Below, in pieces: positions 1 to 5,450 of a DNA stretch of 5,549 nucleotides. The notes under the pieces are model-generated. The model saw only the letters and a list, made by a program, of their open reading frames with translations. It was not told the DNA's origin and did no database searches. Source of the DNA: Roseburia sp. (lineage in GTDB: Bacteria > Bacillota > Clostridia > Lachnospirales > Lachnospiraceae); assembly GCA_003483745.1 (NCBI GenBank), contig DMYD01000055.1, forward strand, positions 45,803 through 51,351, given 5' to 3'. Position numbers and translations under genes: made by a program. Positions within the stretch are counted from its first letter, which is position 1; each line of letters begins with the position of its first letter.

Positions 1-818
1 GCTCCGACACCGACAAACATCTCCACAAAATCAGAACCTGCCAGTGAGAAGAACGGAACCTTTGCCTCACCTGCTACCGCTTTGGCAAGCAATGTCTTAC
101 CGGTACCAGGAGGTCCTACCAAAAGTGCACCCTTCGGCAGCTTTGCACCGATCTCAGAATATTTCTTCGGGTTATGCAGGAAATCAACAACCTCCTGCAA
201 GGATTCTTTTGCCTCATCCTGACCGGCCACATCCTTAAATGTAACCCCCGTCTGTTTTTCCACATAAACTTTTGCGTTGCTCTTGCCAACACCCATGGCG
301 CCGCCGCCCATACGCTTCATCAAAAATCCAAGCAGTACCCAGATCAGTACCAGAGGGATCAGATAACTTAAAATACTGTAGATCCAGGTGGAAGTATTAT
401 CCGGGATCACTCCATAAATTTCTACCCCTTTTTCTTTTAAAAGCGGAATCAGATCTTCATCTGCCACTCGTCCGCAGTAATAAGTCGGCTGATACGGACT
501 CTTGTCTTTTGTGACCGGTGTGATGTCGATCTCATAAGAGCCAATCTCCACGGATTTGATCTCACCCGCTTCTACCTTTTCCAGAAATTCGGAATAAGAA
601 ATTTCCTGGGTGCTCATCTGTGAAAAACGGTTCGATACCATGCTCATGATAAATAACACGATGAGTGACACCAGGACAAATGCCATGATAAGCTGTCCGT
701 TATGGTTGTCCTTTCCACCATTGCCGCCGTTATTTCCATTGCCACCGCCGCCATTACCGCCGTTATTATTATAATTATTATTTCCATTATTGTAATTATT
801 TGGTCCCTGGTTATCCAT
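1..818 (-). CDS. ftsH: ATP-dependent zinc metalloprotease FtsH, N-terminal part (cut by left window edge)
   Basis: FtsH is a hexameric membrane-anchored AAA+ protease that extracts and degrades misfolded membrane proteins and short-lived regulators. The window holds the first 272 codons; the rest of the AAA domain and the HEXXH protease domain lie beyond base 1. Seen in order: an Asn/Gly-rich tail (residues 1-41), a first membrane helix (about 42-61), an extracytoplasmic FtsH_ext domain (about 62-145), a second helix (about 146-166), a basic/glycine-rich linker, then the AAA start TGVTFKDVAGQDEAKE (190-205). Walker A is GPPGTGKT (235-242) and the pore-loop segment MFVGVG closes the fragment (267-272). 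The ATG at 818 is chosen because an in-frame TAG lies two codons upstream (822-824) and a GGAAAGG ribosome binding site sits 6 bp away. In many Firmicutes ftsH follows tilS-hpt; here it has its own promoter, divergent from pyrG. Identity is secure; only completeness outside the window is unknown. Confidence 0.97.
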   Translation of the reverse strand, partial: MDNQGPNNYNNGNNNYNNNGGNGGGGNGNNGGNGGKDNHNGQLIMAFVLVSLIVLFIMSMVSNRFSQMSTQEISYSEFLEKVEAGEIKSVEIGSYEIDITPVTKDKSPYQPTYYCGRVADEDLIPLLKEKGVEIYGVIPDNTSTWIYSILSYLIPLVLIWVLLGFLMKRMGGGAMGVGKSNAKVYVEKQTGVTFKDVAGQDEAKESLQEVVDFLHNPKKYSEIGAKLPKGALLVGPPGTGKTLLAKAVAGEAKVPFFSLAGSDFVEMFVGVG

Positions 819-839
819 AATCTATCCTTTCCAAACATC

Positions 840-855
840 TGCAGCATCCGCTGCA
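840..855 (-). other. Small hairpin in the ftsH leader
   Basis: TGCAGC (840-845) pairs with GCTGCA (850-855) around a 4-nt loop. The stem-loop ends 9 nt before the ribosome binding site complement (825-831) in the predicted ftsH transcript. It could modulate translation or mRNA stability, but a 6-bp stem is short and may be incidental. Confidence 0.3.
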
Positions 856-891
856 TCTGGATTTTATCTGATATTCGTCAATATCTTCTTT

Positions 892-920
892 ATTATATTG
901 AAAACGACACGCAAAAGCAA
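892..920 (-). promoter_or_regulatory. Probable sigma-A promoter of ftsH
   Basis: On the minus strand a -35 box TTGCTT (915-920) is followed by a 17-bp spacer (898-914) and a perfect -10 box TATAAT (892-897). The predicted start is near base 885, giving a leader of about 67 nt before the ftsH ATG. This is the best promoter match in the intergenic region. No CIRCE element or CtsR heptad repeat is visible next to it. The match is seen directly; its use is inferred. Confidence 0.75.
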
Positions 921-925
921 TACAC

Positions 926-937
926 AGTTCATGAACT
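926..937. promoter_or_regulatory. Perfect 12-bp palindrome, candidate operator upstream of the ftsH promoter
   Basis: AGTTCATGAACT equals its own reverse complement. It is nested in an outer inverted pair, ACACA (922-926) and TGTGT (943-947). Its centre lies about 46 bp upstream of the predicted ftsH start and 6 bp beyond the -35 box, a position compatible with an activator or repressor dimer. No known regulator was matched. Confidence 0.4.
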
Positions 938-950
938 TTTGATGTGTTTT

Positions 951-1011
951 CTAAATTATTTCTAAATTCACTTTTATCTTTTTTAAATTTCACTTTTATC
1001 TTTTTTAAGTT
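951..1011. repeat. 20-bp direct repeat with phased A/T tracts in the ftsH-pyrG spacer
   Basis: A perfect 20-bp sequence, TTCACTTTTATCTTTTTTAA, occurs at 967-986 and again at 989-1008, a 22-bp period or about two helical turns. Short AAA-TT blocks recur at 953, 964, 985 and 1007 (as AAG in the last), spaced 11, 21 and 22 bp, so they lie on one face of the helix. The block sits between the ftsH promoter and the pyrG promoter region. It could be intrinsically curved or UP-element-like DNA, or a tandem operator. The repeat itself is seen directly; any role is inferred. Confidence 0.6.
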
Positions 1012-1021
1012 TTGCTGGATT

Positions 1022-1060
1022 TTGCGTAAACTTAGTTGTATACTATATGGGTTATAAAAT
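1022..1060 (+). promoter_or_regulatory. pyrG promoter region (exact boxes uncertain)
   Basis: The AT-rich DNA ahead of pyrG has several -10-like sequences but no clean pair. TATACT (1039-1044) is a 5/6 match without a good -35 box at 16-18 bp. TAAAAT (1055-1060) has TTAGTT (1032-1037) 17 bp upstream, a weak -35. Either start would give a leader of roughly 40-60 nt. No terminator-like hairpin is visible in the leader, so a termination-based attenuator is not supported. Confidence 0.35.
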
Positions 1061-1108
1061 ACGTGAAATATTTTTTAAATTTACTATAATTATGAGGAGG
1101 AAAACCCT

Positions 1109-2716
1109 ATGCCTGTAAAATATGTCTTTGTCACCGGCGGTGTCGTTTCCGGTCTTGGTAAAGGTATCACGGCTGCTTCTCTTGGAAGATTATTAAAAGC
1201 CCGTGGATACAAAGTGACCATGCAGAAATTCGATCCGTATATCAATATCGATCCCGGAACCATGAACCCGATCCAGCATGGTGAAGTATTCGTTACCGAT
1301 GACGGTGCAGAAACAGACCTGGACTTAGGACATTATGAACGTTTTATCGATGAAAGCTTAACTAAAAATTCCAATGTGACCACCGGTAAAGTATACTGGT
1401 CTGTGCTCCAGAAAGAGCGCCGTGGTGATTTTGGCGGAGGTACCGTTCAGGTTATCCCACATATTACCAATGAGATCAAGAGCCGTTTTTACCGCAATTT
1501 CACATCCGATGAGACGCATATTGCGATCATCGAAGTCGGCGGAACTGTTGGTGATATTGAAAGCCAGCCTTTCTTAGAGGCCATCCGTCAGTTCCAGCAC
1601 GAGGTCGGACACGAAAATGCGATTCTGATCCATGTCACATTGATTCCTTATATCAAGGCTTCCGGCGAGCTTAAGACAAAACCGACACAGGCAAGCGTCA
1701 AAGAACTTCAGGGAATGGGTATCCAGCCGGATATCATCGTCTGCCGCTCCGAGCATGAACTTGATCAGAGCTTAAAAGACAAAATTGCCCTGTTCTGTAA
1801 CGTACCAAACGGCAACGTACTCCAGAACCTTGATGTCGAGTACCTTTACGAGGCACCTCTTGCCATGGAAAAAGAAAATCTTGCAAAGGTTGCCTGCAAG
1901 GCTCTACATTTAGATTGCCCGGAACCAGATTTAAAAGACTGGGAAGCAATGGTAGATTCTCTCCGTCACCCAAACAAAGAGGTAAAAATTGCTTTAGTTG
2001 GAAAATATATTGCACTGCATGACGCATATATCTCCGTTGTAGAGGCATTAAAGCACGGCGGTATCGCTGAGCGTGCTACCGTTGATCTTCACTGGATCGA
2101 TTCTGAAACTTTAAATGATGACAACGCTGGGGAGCTGCTTGGTGATATGGCAGGCATCATTGTTCCGGGAGGATTTGGTTCCCGCGGTGTTGAAGGTATG
2201 ATCTCCGCTGCAAAGTATGCCCGTGAAAACAATGTTCCATACCTTGGTCTCTGCCTTGGTATGCAGGTAGCCATCATTGAATTTGCAAGACATGTCTGTG
2301 GATTCCATGATGCACACAGTGTGGAGCTTGATCCGAACACCACACATCCTGTCATCGCACTGATGCCGGATCAGAATGGTGTGGAAGATATCGGCGGTAC
2401 TTTAAGACTTGGTTCTTATCCATGTGTTTTAGATCCAACATCTAAAGCCCGCGAGCTTTACGGTTCCGAGGAAATTCACGAAAGACATCGTCATCGTTAC
2501 GAGGTTAACAACGATTTCCGTGCAGCACTTACCGAAGGCGGCATGAAACTCTGTGGTACTTCCCCGGATGGAAGAATCGTAGAAATGATCGAGATCCCGG
2601 ATCACCCATGGTTCCTTGCAACACAGGCACATCCGGAGTTCAAATCCAGACCGAACCGTCCGCATCCGTTATTCAAAGGATTTGTAGAAGCTGCTGTAAA
2701 AAACAGTATGAAATAA
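1109..2716 (+). CDS. pyrG: CTP synthase (glutamine-hydrolysing)
   Basis: This enzyme makes CTP from UTP using ATP and ammonia from glutamine, the last step of de novo pyrimidine nucleotide synthesis in the cytoplasm. The complete 535-residue product has the usual family length. The synthase half starts with KYVFVTGGVVSGLGKG (4-19, P-loop) and contains FDPYINIDPGTMNPIQHGEV (41-60), and DLGHYERF (72-79). The class I glutamine amidotransferase half (about 290-530) has the oxyanion-hole glycines in PGGFGSRG (353-360), nucleophile Cys382 in GLCLGMQ, and the His508/Glu510 pair in AHPEF, so both activities look intact. The start is fixed by a GAGGAGG ribosome binding site (1094-1100) 8 nt from the ATG. 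It is divergent from ftsH and looks monocistronic, ending 11 bp before a strong terminator. Identification is essentially certain. Confidence 0.99.
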   Translation: MPVKYVFVTGGVVSGLGKGITAASLGRLLKARGYKVTMQKFDPYINIDPGTMNPIQHGEVFVTDDGAETDLDLGHYERFIDESLTKNSNVTTGKVYWSVLQKERRGDFGGGTVQVIPHITNEIKSRFYRNFTSDETHIAIIEVGGTVGDIESQPFLEAIRQFQHEVGHENAILIHVTLIPYIKASGELKTKPTQASVKELQGMGIQPDIIVCRSEHELDQSLKDKIALFCNVPNGNVLQNLDVEYLYEAPLAMEKENLAKVACKALHLDCPEPDLKDWEAMVDSLRHPNKEVKIALVGKYIALHDAYISVVEALKHGGIAERATVDLHWIDSETLNDDNAGELLGDMAGIIVPGGFGSRGVEGMISAAKYARENNVPYLGLCLGMQVAIIEFARHVCGFHDAHSVELDPNTTHPVIALMPDQNGVEDIGGTLRLGSYPCVLDPTSKARELYGSEEIHERHRHRYEVNNDFRAALTEGGMKLCGTSPDGRIVEMIEIPDHPWFLATQAHPEFKSRPNRPHPLFKGFVEAAVKNSMK

Positions 2717-2727
2717 ATTTTAAACAC

Positions 2728-2767
2728 AAAAAGCTGACTTACCGGTTTGCCCGGCAGTCAGCTTTTT
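2728..2767. terminator. Bidirectional rho-independent terminator between pyrG and the amidase gene
   Basis: A perfect 12-bp stem is formed by AAAAAGCTGACT (2728-2739) and AGTCAGCTTTTT (2756-2767), with a possible inner CCGG/CCGG pairing (2742-2745 with 2751-2754). On the plus strand it ends in a run of six T, 11 bp past the pyrG stop. On the minus strand it ends in five T followed by GTGTTTA, 40 bp past the amidase stop. It can therefore serve both converging transcripts. Confidence 0.9.
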
Positions 2768-2807
2768 TCATAATAATAAAATGTTCGTGGAACGTGCACT
2801 CTGTTAT

Positions 2808-3839
2808 TTATTTTCCAAAGTAAGCATCCACTCCATCGGCGATTCCCGATGCGATTTTCTGCTGATAATCGTCAGTCGCCATTTTAAGATCCTCATCCGC
2901 ATTGGTCATGTACCCCATCTCAACGATCGTGACCGGAACCTGACACCAGTTGATACCGCTCATCGTATCCGTCTCCCAGACACCCTCACTTTTTGCACCG
3001 GTTGCCGCACACAGGAAACCTATGATGCAGTCGGAAAGTTTTCTTGAGTTCTGATAAATATTGGAGCAGTACGGGTTTGCTGCGGTCGGACAGATCGTCA
3101 TCGCTCCGTTTGCCGCAGAGTTGGTACTTCCATTTGCATGAATGCGGATAAAAGCTGCCGCATGATTATTATTGGCAACTGCCGCACGCTCGGAATTGCT
3201 GATATTGACATCGTTGGTCGTCCGGATCATCAACACCTGATAGCCGCGCGCCGTAAGTTCCTGCTGCAGCTTTAAAGATACCTGAAGTGTCAGTTCGTAT
3301 TCCGCAAGCCCGCTCGCCACACCTGTTGTACCGGAAGCAACTCTCGCTTTTGTCTCAGATGCGCCTGGTCCGATTGGCTCTTTTTCGTTATTTCCTTTTG
3401 CCTGATGTCCGGCGTCGATCACAACCAGCTTGTCCGATGTGCTTGTCTGCGCTGTTTCCTGCTCCACCTGCTGGATCTCCTGTTCCGCCGGCTGGACTTC
3501 TTCTTTCGTCTGTTCTGTTTCTTTTTTAATCTCCTCTGTTTCCACTGTTTCTTCTGTTTCTTCAGGCTCCACAGATTCTGTGCCCTGCATCTTTTGAGCC
3601 GTTTCCGTTTCGATCTGTTCCGTTTCAATCTGTTCCGTCTCAATCTGTTCTGTTATTGTCTGTTCCCTCTGCGACTCCGTTTCTGTAACATTTTTCTCCT
3701 CGGCAGTCACCTGGGCAGCCGCTTCATTTTCAACCGGCTTATTATTTCCACACCCAGTCAGAAAAGATGTTTCCGCTAACGTTATGCACAACAATACTGC
3801 CAGCAATCCTTTTCTCTTTTTCATATTTCCAAAATTCAT
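2808..3839 (-). CDS. Lipoprotein N-acetylmuramoyl-L-alanine amidase (Amidase_3) with Glu-rich linker
   Basis: Predicted zinc amidase that cuts the bond between N-acetylmuramic acid and L-alanine in peptidoglycan, anchored outside the membrane as a lipoprotein. From the chosen ATG it has 343 residues: a basic start and hydrophobic signal with lipobox LTGC (Cys30); a low-complexity linker (31-135, 31 of 105 residues Glu) with three EQIET units (64-78); then an Amidase_3 domain (about 137-341). Putative zinc ligands are His145 (IDAGHQ), Glu180 (GLAEYEL) and His234 (RIHANGS); Glu307 in VEMGYMTN is the expected catalytic residue. An upstream in-frame ATG at 3851 is rejected because the GGAGGG ribosome binding site overlaps its second and third codons and lies 4 nt before the ATG at 3839. 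The gene lies 35 bp after a DUF6472-type gene and probably shares its transcript. Family is secure; which cell-wall process it serves is not. Confidence 0.93.
   Translation of the reverse strand: MNFGNMKKRKGLLAVLLCITLAETSFLTGCGNNKPVENEAAAQVTAEEKNVTETESQREQTITEQIETEQIETEQIETETAQKMQGTESVEPEETEETVETEEIKKETEQTKEEVQPAEQEIQQVEQETAQTSTSDKLVVIDAGHQAKGNNEKEPIGPGASETKARVASGTTGVASGLAEYELTLQVSLKLQQELTARGYQVLMIRTTNDVNISNSERAAVANNNHAAAFIRIHANGSTNSAANGAMTICPTAANPYCSNIYQNSRKLSDCIIGFLCAATGAKSEGVWETDTMSGINWCQVPVTIVEMGYMTNADEDLKMATDDYQQKIASGIADGVDAYFGK
3605..3649 (-). repeat. Three tandem 15-bp repeats inside the amidase linker
   Basis: Copies at 3605-3619, 3620-3634 and 3635-3649 read CCGTTTCRATCTGTT on the plus strand with one or two substitutions, plus a partial fourth copy. 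Each encodes five residues, EQIET, in the linker between the lipid anchor and the enzyme domain. A 15-bp unit changes linker length without breaking the frame. Confidence 0.85.
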
Positions 3840-3874
3840 AAAACCCTCCATTCATTTTTTCATCCATAAAATCA

Positions 3875-4048
3875 TCACATCTGATGTCTTACCACCGCAT
3901 ACTCATCATCCAACTGATAATACGGACACTCCTTATAATGTCCCTGCATCAGCCGCGCAGCATCATCCTCATCCATGTCCACTTCGCAGTAATATTCCTC
4001 GTCATCTTCATCGTATACATTGTATACACAGCTATCACAGCTTGCCAT
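3875..4048 (-). CDS. Small acidic four-cysteine protein, DUF6472 type
   Basis: A 57-residue ORF, MASCDSCVYNVYDEDD at its start and ending EYAVVRHQM. The pattern of CDxC, YxYDEDxEEYYCEVDMDEDD, CPYY and DEYxVVR-QM matches what I know of the small DUF6472 family, common in Lachnospiraceae and without a known function. Cys4, Cys7, Cys21 and Cys41 could bind a metal such as zinc; 17 of 57 residues are acidic. There is no signal peptide or membrane segment, so it is probably cytoplasmic. A GGAGG ribosome binding site (complement at 4055-4059) with a 6-nt spacer fixes the start. It precedes the amidase gene by 35 bp on the same strand and follows an acidic orphan gene by 101 bp, suggesting co-transcription. 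The coding call rests on the ribosome binding site and the remembered family pattern; the function is unknown. Confidence 0.85.
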   Translation of the reverse strand: MASCDSCVYNVYDEDDEEYYCEVDMDEDDAARLMQGHYKECPYYQLDDEYAVVRHQM

Positions 4049-4149
4049 CTTAATCCTCCATTCTTACATAATATCCACATATCGCATTAGATCATCTGAC
4101 AACAGATTGCACCTTTCAATAGCCAATTCCATCGTCATAAATCATACAT
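4049..4149 (-). other. 101-bp spacer between the orphan gene and the DUF6472-type gene
   Basis: I see no convincing promoter here: TTGAAA occurs on the minus strand but has no good -10 box at 16-18 bp. There is no terminator either; the only hairpin is ATCTG/CAGAT (4094-4107) with no T run. The absence of a terminator favours read-through from the upstream gene. Confidence 0.4.
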
Positions 4150-4533
4150 CTATCTCCACGTTGAGATCACTTCGTCATAAAGCTGTTCTAAAAATTCTTT
4201 CAAAAGTGTGCGCTGGGTATCCCAGTATTTCTCAGTGATCTCGTCTCCGTCCGGTGTGTTTTCCGTCACATCCATAACTGCATCTAAGATCTCCGGGTTC
4301 AGATCATCCATCGCCTCCTGCACGGCAGCTTCAAAATCACAATATGCCTCACTGGTCAGGTATAGGATGAAATTCTCGCGGTTTAAATTTCTTGCCTCAT
4401 AACTTCCGGTAAAAATATCATTTCCCACCGATGCGATCTGTTCGAACTCTTCCTTTACCGTTGTATAGTCAACCGGGCAGTAACTCTCCGTAAAAAATTT
4501 ATCAAACACTTCTTTGTCAATCTTTTGTTCCAT
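4150..4533 (-). CDS. Hypothetical acidic protein, family not recognised
   Basis: A 127-residue product with no signal peptide, membrane helix or familiar catalytic motif. It is strongly acidic (31 Asp/Glu against 10 Lys/Arg) and looks mainly helical, with FDKFFTESYCPVDYTTVKEE near the start, NRENFILYLTSEAY (51-64) in the middle and an amphipathic C-terminus ending VISTWR. Two cysteines (19 and 65) are present. The frame is open to an ATG at 4569, but I prefer the ATG at 4533: it has an AAGGAG ribosome binding site (complement at 4545-4550, spacer 11 nt, slightly long), and the predicted transcription start near 4566 would exclude the upstream ATG. It is probably the first gene of a unit with the DUF6472-type protein and the lipoprotein amidase. 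The coding call is good; I cannot assign a function. Confidence 0.75.
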   Translation of the reverse strand: MEQKIDKEVFDKFFTESYCPVDYTTVKEEFEQIASVGNDIFTGSYEARNLNRENFILYLTSEAYCDFEAAVQEAMDDLNPEILDAVMDVTENTPDGDEITEKYWDTQRTLLKEFLEQLYDEVISTWR

Positions 4534-4572
4534 TCTGTTATCGTCTCCTTGCATTTTTTGCGTTCCCATGTT

Positions 4573-4601
4573 ATTTTAGCATAGAAACCGTTCACAGAAA
4601 A
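4573..4601 (-). promoter_or_regulatory. Candidate extended -10 promoter for the 4533-2808 gene cluster
   Basis: On the minus strand TGCTAAAAT gives an extended -10 (TAAAAT at 4573-4578, TG one base upstream of it). The -35 position (4596-4601, TTTTCT, 17-bp spacer) is poor, as is common when the TG extension is present. The predicted start is near 4566, about 33 nt before the preferred ATG. Confidence 0.45.
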
Positions 4602-4602
4602 G

Positions 4603-4618
4603 ACCGCATATCTGCGGT
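4603..4618. promoter_or_regulatory. Perfect dyad between divergent genes, candidate operator
   Basis: ACCGCA (4603-4608) and TGCGGT (4613-4618) are perfect inverted arms around TATC. The dyad lies directly upstream of the candidate -35 box, centred about 44 bp before the predicted minus-strand start, and 65 bp before the DUF4250 ATG. On the minus strand it is followed by CTTTTCT, so a weak terminator is an alternative. No regulator is assigned. Confidence 0.35.
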
Positions 4619-4682
4619 AATCATGGGCAACCCACTACACGGACAAACCATTTACCATAATATAGAAGAAACGAGGTTTATT

Positions 4683-4871
4683 ATGACTGAATATCAAAAT
4701 CTTCCAAACGATCCTGCTATGCTTTTAAGTTTCGTCAATACACAGCTCCGCGACAATTATCCGTCTTTTTCTGAGCTTGTTGCCGCATTTCATGCAGATG
4801 CCGATGCGATCACTGAAAAATTAAAAATGATCGATTACGAATATGACGAAACCCAAAATCAGTTTGTATAA
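4683..4871 (+). CDS. DUF4250 domain-containing small protein
   Basis: A 62-residue protein starting MTEYQNLPNDPAMLLSFVNT and ending YEYDETQNQFV. The LPNDPAMLLSFVNTQLRD block (7-24), the KLKMIDYEYD block (47-56) and the terminal NQFV match the DUF4250 family, a short protein of unknown function found in Firmicutes. The KLKMIDYEY end resembles a small helical fold with a terminal hairpin, but no catalytic or metal site is visible. The frame is open upstream to an ATG at 4623; the ATG at 4683 is preferred because it has GAGG (4673-4676) 6 nt upstream and begins exactly at the family start. It is divergent from the acidic orphan gene and converges on the metallopeptidase gene with only 3 bp between stop codons. 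No clear promoter pair was found; CATAAT at 4656-4661 is a possible -10. Confidence 0.85.
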   Translation: MTEYQNLPNDPAMLLSFVNTQLRDNYPSFSELVAAFHADADAITEKLKMIDYEYDETQNQFV

Positions 4872-4874
4872 CAT

Positions 4875-5450
4875 TTATTCCGGTACTTCATCATTCAGAT
4901 ATTTTCTGACACGCTTCCAATTCGGATAAAACTGTGTCATATAGCCCCAGAACCCGGCATTATGACTCGGTTCTAAAATATGTGTCAGTTCATGCACAAC
5001 CACATACTCCAGACACTCCGGCGGCTTTTTCGCCAGTGCGAGATTGATATTGATGTGGTGTGTCCTCACATTGCAGGAACCCCAGCGTGTTTTCATCTGG
5101 CGTATCGTAACACCGGATGCCTTTACGCCCATGACGGGTTCCCATTTTGCAATCAATTTTTCCACGTCTCTTTTCAAAAGCAGTTTCTGCTGTTTTAATT
5201 CCGCTTCGCTTAATTGTCTTACTTCCCTGCGTCCCTCTTTCGCACGCAGATATTTTTCCCTGTAAACCCGGATCCAGTCGATCCGCTCCTTTGCAAAACG
5301 GTAAATCCGCTCGTCGCTCATCTGATGCGGCGCCGAAATGCGCACACTGCCATCCTCTTTACTGATACGCAGATACATATTTTTCATGCGTTTTTTCGTC
5401 ACAATGATCGGGATCTCTTCTATCGTGAAACTGTATGTTTTTTCTCTCAT
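4875..5450 (-). CDS. YgjP-like (DUF45, M48-type) zinc metallopeptidase
   Basis: A complete 191-residue predicted metal-dependent hydrolase of the YgjP/DUF45 family, probably cytoplasmic because it lacks a signal peptide or membrane helix. Seen: an N-terminal beta-rich part (about 5-45, with MYLRISKEDGSVRISAP), a helical middle with a possible coiled coil (about 45-105), the family signature MKTRWGSC (119-126), and the zinc site HELTH (153-157) followed by His163 in PSHNAGFW. Glu154 is the expected catalytic base. Physiological substrates of the family are unclear. The frame stays open to the window edge, but the ATG at 5450 is chosen because AAAGG lies 6 nt upstream and the family domain begins right after it. 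Its stop lies 3 bp from that of the DUF4250 gene on the other strand, so the transcripts probably overlap at their ends. Confidence 0.92.
   Translation of the reverse strand: MREKTYSFTIEEIPIIVTKKRMKNMYLRISKEDGSVRISAPHQMSDERIYRFAKERIDWIRVYREKYLRAKEGRREVRQLSEAELKQQKLLLKRDVEKLIAKWEPVMGVKASGVTIRQMKTRWGSCNVRTHHININLALAKKPPECLEYVVVHELTHILEPSHNAGFWGYMTQFYPNWKRVRKYLNDEVPE

Noticed and set aside
702..965. Open frames on the plus strand and in another minus frame over the ftsH start (for example 702-965 and 644-856).
   Set aside because: They are shadows of the repetitive Asn/Gly codons of ftsH, giving Ile/Thr-rich nonsense, and lack ribosome binding sites; the FtsH frame is unambiguous.
1039..1060. 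GGG at 1049-1051 after TATACT, recalling the reiterative GGG initiation that regulates Bacillus subtilis pyrG.
   Set aside because: The expected start would read GGGTT rather than GGGC, and there is no leader terminator or matching C/T-rich anti-terminator target before the ribosome binding site.
1085..1090. Perfect TATAAT immediately before the pyrG ribosome binding site.
   Set aside because: Transcription from it would start near 1097, inside the GAGGAGG site, and there is no -35-like hexamer 16-18 bp upstream; likely chance in AT-rich DNA.
3405..3779. Long plus-strand frame rich in Phe, Leu, Arg and Cys opposite the amidase.
   Set aside because: It is the antisense of the Glu/Gln/Thr-rich linker, has no ribosome binding site and no family resemblance.
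4013..4027. Two GTATAC hexamers separated by 3 bp, looking like an operator.
   Set aside because: They fall inside the DUF6472-type coding sequence and are explained by the codons for Val-Tyr-Asn-Val-Tyr.
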